In this document: piece after piece, positions 6,008 to 7,851 of the stretch
Numbering within the stretch: the stretch's first letter is position 1
Layout: each line of letters starts with the position of its first letter
DNA from: Acidobacteriaceae bacterium
GTDB lineage: Bacteria; Acidobacteriota; Terriglobia; Terriglobales; Acidobacteriaceae
Direction of reading: 5' to 3'
NCBI GenBank assembly: GCA_030049955.1
Contig: JASIJX010000405.1
Location: 1 to 7,851, forward strand
DNA length: 7,851 nt
Made by a program: the position numbers and the translations under genes
Notes under the pieces: model-generated
What the model saw: only the letters and a program-made list of their open reading frames with translations
Told to the model about the DNA's origin: nothing
Databases searched by the model: none

Positions 6008-7714
6008 TTACTGCGGCGCGGGCCCAACCTCGGGCTGCGCTTCGATCGGGCCATCCAACTCCACGCGACGTGAATTCGCGCTCACGGTGACGGCGATGCC
6101 GTGTGCGAGATACGGCGCAATCACTTCGGGACGGCGCCAGTCGAGCGTCCAACCTCGTTCAATCGCCACGGCGTGATATTCCCCGGGCAAAACGTGCTCG
6201 AAGACAAAGCTGCCGTCGGAATCGCTCTGGTTCGGCAGCCATGCCGCGAAGCTCGCGCGCGGATCAGCCGGAACCAGCAGCACGAATACACCGCTCGCGG
6301 GCTTGCCATTGCGTTGAACATATCCGCTGACCGACGCGTTGGATATCGCGGCCATAACGGCCAGATCAAGCGGAGCGGAGCCGACCGAGATGTTGAAACC
6401 ATCGACCGCTTTTCCATTGATCCTGAGCTGAACAACACCGAGACCTGCGGAGCCGCGCAAGACTATCTGGTACGAGCCCACCGGAACGTTGCTCATGCGG
6501 AAACTGCCATCGGCATTGACGCGCGAAAAACCGGTGGGCTCCCCATCGCTCGAAATCAGAGAGAGGCTGGACGCCGAAAGACCTGGTCCGCCAGTAACAA
6601 TCACCTTTCCGGTAATCACCGGATAAGGAGCCAGACTGGATGCATCAATGCTCAGATCACTTGAAGAGAGATCGATGGAACCGTGGCGCAAAGTATCGGG
6701 TCCGCCCCCCATCAACTGCAGGTCATACTGGCCCGGCGCCACGCCGGTCACAACCATCGTCATGGTTCCCCTGTCGGTTGGGTCTTGTTGAAGTCCTGAG
6801 GGCGGTCCTGAATTTATCAAACCGCCCATCCCGACAGGCTGCGAAAAACCGAAGATATTTTGCCGAAGCATCGGTACGGCAAATCCCATGGCTTCTTCCG
6901 GGCGCGGGATCTGAATCGTGACGTGCATGGCCGGAACGGCGTGAAGCACGAGATTAGTCTGGATGCGATCGCCAGGGCGGACTGTGATTGGCTCTGCTCC
7001 AGCGGGATCGCCGCTGTCAGAAAAACAATTGACTGGGTAGGCCACATCCAGCGACGAGCGCGACTGGCCATCGCTCGTCGCGAGCTGCAGCTCACGCGGC
7101 CGGTACCAGGGCACGCCGGAAGCGCACAGGTAGTAAATGCCTGGAGCCAGACGGGAAAATTCGAAGTTGCCCGTTTCATCGGCGCCCCTGGCGCCTGCAT
7201 TCTGCTTCTCATCGGGATTGAGGGGGTTTTGCCGGAACAACAGCAACCCGGCATTCGGAACCGGATCGCCAGAGTCCTCTGTAACGGCGCCATAGATGGA
7301 TGCGAGCGGCGGAAGCGGGAAGACGATCCCGGTGGTGTCGAGATTTTCGCCGGTAACTATTGCCGTCGAGATTCCGCCGTGCTCCTCATAAGTCCACTGG
7401 ACGTACCCACGCCGTGCGGCGCCGAGCAGAAACCGGCCGTCGGCAAGGTTGGTAAACGAGAATCGCCCCTGCGCATCCGTCACAGTTTCCGCGACTCGTT
7501 CGGGCCTGCCGTTCTGGCTGAGAGTCACGTCGGCGCCCTCGATCGGCTGCCCGTTGGCGCCGCTTACGACCACTCCGGCGATGACGCGATTGCCGGCGCG
7601 CGCAGCCGGGGGTGCTTGTGCGGGCGCCGCGCAGCAGAGAGCCGTAACAACGACACCGGCGATCGCCGGATGAATGGCGAGACGGGCCGCCGAACGAGTC
7701 GATGAATAGATCAT
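6008..7714 (-). CDS. Secreted multi-domain carboxypeptidase-regulatory-like protein
   Basis: This 568-residue exported protein is made almost wholly of carboxypeptidase-regulatory-like beta-sandwich modules, a type abundant in Acidobacteria; no catalytic site is visible. A signal peptide covers about 1-34, with a hydrophobic run at 17-30 and AQA-PP as probable cleavage site. The two cysteines at 27-28 do not sit in a good lipobox. Modules with the DxxGxF turn are at about 43-105 (DAQGRFSF), 137-200 (DETGNFEF), 366-420 (NADGSFRM) and 460-520 (DSDGSFVF). A less clear module at about 240-335 ends in GVAPGQYDLQLM. Only Cys197 and Cys230 remain in the mature chain and could form one disulfide. No membrane anchor follows the signal peptide, so periplasmic, surface or secreted location is open. 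GGAGG lies 6 bases before the ATG, and the start overlaps the upstream gene's stop by ATGA, suggesting translational coupling. Fold is confident; function is unknown, possibly carbohydrate or protein binding at the envelope. Confidence 0.88.
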   Translation of the reverse strand: MIYSSTRSAARLAIHPAIAGVVVTALCCAAPAQAPPAARAGNRVIAGVVVSGANGQPIEGADVTLSQNGRPERVAETVTDAQGRFSFTNLADGRFLLGAARRGYVQWTYEEHGGISTAIVTGENLDTTGIVFPLPPLASIYGAVTEDSGDPVPNAGLLLFRQNPLNPDEKQNAGARGADETGNFEFSRLAPGIYYLCASGVPWYRPRELQLATSDGQSRSSLDVAYPVNCFSDSGDPAGAEPITVRPGDRIQTNLVLHAVPAMHVTIQIPRPEEAMGFAVPMLRQNIFGFSQPVGMGGLINSGPPSGLQQDPTDRGTMTMVVTGVAPGQYDLQLMGGGPDTLRHGSIDLSSSDLSIDASSLAPYPVITGKVIVTGGPGLSASSLSLISSDGEPTGFSRVNADGSFRMSNVPVGSYQIVLRGSAGLGVVQLRINGKAVDGFNISVGSAPLDLAVMAAISNASVSGYVQRNGKPASGVFVLLVPADPRASFAAWLPNQSDSDGSFVFEHVLPGEYHAVAIERGWTLDWRRPEVIAPYLAHGIAVTVSANSRRVELDGPIEAQPEVGPAPQ

Positions 7715-7851
7715 GGGCCGCCTCCGTCATCGGCCGCGGCCGGATCGATTTCAACCTCGACTGTTGCGCCCGGCTGGATGGTAACGGTCTGCCCTTGGCT
7801 GGCGAGCCGCGACATGGCTTCCTGATCGTCCAGATCGATCTGCTGATTGTT
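7711..7851 (-). CDS. 3' end of a carboxypeptidase-regulatory-like protein gene (partial)
   Basis: An open frame enters from the right edge and gives 46 residues before TGA at 7713-7711, ending VEVEIDPAAADDGGGP. It is coding by position: it runs unbroken into an ATGA overlap with the next gene and carries that gene's ribosome binding site. Its segment DQEAMSRLASQGQTVTIQPG parallels the C-terminus of the downstream protein (RRPEVIAPYLAHGIAVTVSA, then VELDG): an acidic or basic lead, Glu, a leucine-containing helix, Gly, VT-V/I, then VE-x-D. This pattern is common at the ends of acidobacterial carboxypeptidase-regulatory-like proteins. The start and most domains lie outside the window, so the family call rests on this tail and on tandem position. 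Confidence 0.7.
   Translation of the reverse strand, partial: NNQQIDLDDQEAMSRLASQGQTVTIQPGATVEVEIDPAAADDGGGP
7721..7725 (-). promoter_or_regulatory. Strong ribosome binding site inside the upstream gene's end
   Basis: GGAGG on the minus strand lies 6 bases before the ATG at 7714 and within the last codons of the upstream gene. With the ATGA overlap it fixes the start of the 568-residue protein and suggests coupled translation of the pair. Confidence 0.8.

Noticed and set aside
6860..7705. A 281-codon plus-strand open frame opposite the secreted protein gene
   Set aside because: It is antisense to a gene with a signal peptide, repeated domains and a strong ribosome binding site. Its own translation shows no recognisable feature.
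1..7851. Search for a CRISPR array, tRNA, rRNA, insertion sequence or phage-like genes
   Set aside because: No regularly spaced direct repeats, transposase motifs, terminal repeats or tRNA cloverleaf were seen. The window is ordinary envelope-protein territory.

Overview
The window looks like a chromosomal segment of an acidobacterium (Acidobacteriota, probably Terriglobia-like). This is inferred from gene content, not from a marker gene. The signs are a very large Oar-type TonB-dependent receptor with an N-terminal carboxypeptidase-regulatory-like domain, secreted proteins built mostly of such domains, and a GC-rich coding style. No rRNA, tRNA, CRISPR array, insertion sequence or phage gene was found.

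Layout, left to right. (1) Positions 1-109 hold a strong intrinsic terminator (10-bp GC-rich stem, TTTCTTT tail on the minus strand) just past the end of the first gene. (2) Positions 110-4294, minus strand, encode a 1394-residue Oar-like outer-membrane receptor. (3) Positions 4295-4714 are a divergent intergenic region of about 420 bp. Its left part is GC-rich with several inverted repeats, and its right part drops to about 45% G+C. (4) Positions 4715-5974, plus strand, encode a one-pore potassium-channel-like membrane protein with a long cytoplasmic C-terminal domain; a second plausible start lies at 4796. (5) Positions 5975-6007 separate convergent genes, with a 9-bp inverted repeat spanning the channel's stop codon. 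(6) Positions 6008-7714, minus strand, encode a secreted protein of about four beta-sandwich modules. (7) Positions 7711-7851, minus strand, hold the last 46 codons of another gene. It overlaps gene (6) by 4 bases (ATGA), and its tail resembles the end of gene (6), so the two are probably tandem paralogues in one operon.

How the genes may work together: the receptor and the secreted multi-domain proteins share the same small beta-sandwich fold and all belong to the cell envelope, but nothing in the sequence ties them to a common substrate. The channel stands alone on the opposite strand and looks independently transcribed. I see no clearly new multi-gene system. The points most worth a second look are the four close cysteine pairs confined to the last third of the receptor, the TLGIGD selectivity filter and start choice of the channel, the palindromes in the divergent promoter region, and the translationally coupled paralogue pair.
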